This document shows, in pieces, positions 5,305 through 5,349 of a stretch of 5,349 nucleotides of DNA. Source of the DNA: Rhodoferax sp. (lineage in GTDB: Bacteria > Pseudomonadota > Gammaproteobacteria > Burkholderiales > Burkholderiaceae_C); assembly GCA_029865675.1 (NCBI GenBank), contig JARXAU010000104.1, forward strand, positions 1 to 5,349, given 5' to 3'. A model generated the notes under the pieces. The model was not told where the DNA came from, searched no databases, and saw only the letters and a program-made list of their open reading frames with translations. A program made the position numbers and the translations under genes. The number at the start of each line of letters is the position of its first letter. The first letter of the stretch is position 1.

Positions 5305-5349
5305 ATGCCTCACTGGCAAACCAGCCGTTACCGCATTGACCTGAAGCGT
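5305..5349 (+). CDS. folP: Dihydropteroate synthase, first 15 codons (3' end outside window)
   Basis: ATG at 5305 opens a frame that stays open to the window end and reads MPHWQTSRYRIDLKR. This matches the N-terminus of FolP as I know it in Comamonadaceae (HWQTSR, a basic or aromatic residue, then IDL), just before the PRVMGIVNVTPDSF motif that would follow outside the window. FolP joins p-aminobenzoate to 6-hydroxymethyl-7,8-dihydropterin diphosphate in folate synthesis and is the sulfonamide target. folP follows ftsH in E. coli too. The ribosome binding site is weak (AGG at 5294-5296). The call rests on 15 residues plus synteny. Confidence 0.72.
   Translation, partial: MPHWQTSRYRIDLKR

Noticed and set aside
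1..5349. A novel defence, mobile or secondary-metabolite system
   Set aside because: Every substantial stretch is explained by conserved housekeeping genes in known synteny, and gaps are at most 147 bp; there are no transposase, integrase, toxin or repeat-array signals.

Overview
The window is a conserved housekeeping locus from a betaproteobacterium, most likely a member of Burkholderiales close to Comamonadaceae (Rhodoferax, Polaromonas and similar). This rests on protein recognition and gene order: carB end, greA, a DUF4149-type membrane protein, yhbY on the opposite strand, rlmE, ftsH, and the first codons of folP. The FtsH N-terminus (MNNQWFSKIAVWLV) and the FolP N-terminus (HWQTSR..IDL) also fit this group. 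Base composition is moderately GC-rich throughout. I saw no mobile element, CRISPR array, tRNA or rRNA, and no sign of transfer.

Layout. Positions 1-953 hold the C-terminal 316 residues of the carbamoyl-phosphate synthase large chain. An 88-bp gap follows, with a long hairpin plus T-run (967-1015) and an extended -10 promoter motif that overlaps the carB stop. greA (1042-1518) is followed after 10 bp by a four-helix membrane protein (1529-1948) that starts with TTG. That gene converges on yhbY (complement of 1952-2434) with only 3 bp between the stop codons. yhbY and rlmE (2453-3154) are head to head, with 18 bp between start codons. A 147-bp gap carries a terminator-like hairpin just after rlmE and a sigma-32-like promoter before ftsH (3302-5221, TTG start). 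After ftsH come a hairpin, a small run of T-rich direct repeats, and the first 15 codons of folP (5305 to the window end).

Function. greA, yhbY, rlmE and ftsH link transcription elongation, 50S ribosome maturation and membrane protein quality control. carB (pyrimidine and arginine precursors) and folP (folate) are metabolic neighbours. In E. coli rlmE and ftsH are adjacent, yhbY is divergent from rlmE, and folP follows ftsH, so the right half is ancestral synteny.

Novelty. No undescribed multi-gene system is visible. The points worth a second look are regulatory: the promoter-hairpin unit in front of greA, the heat-shock-like promoter of ftsH, the extremely tight divergent and convergent junctions around yhbY, and the uncharacterised membrane protein. 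All gene calls come from reading the translations. Promoters and terminators are pattern matches without computed scores.
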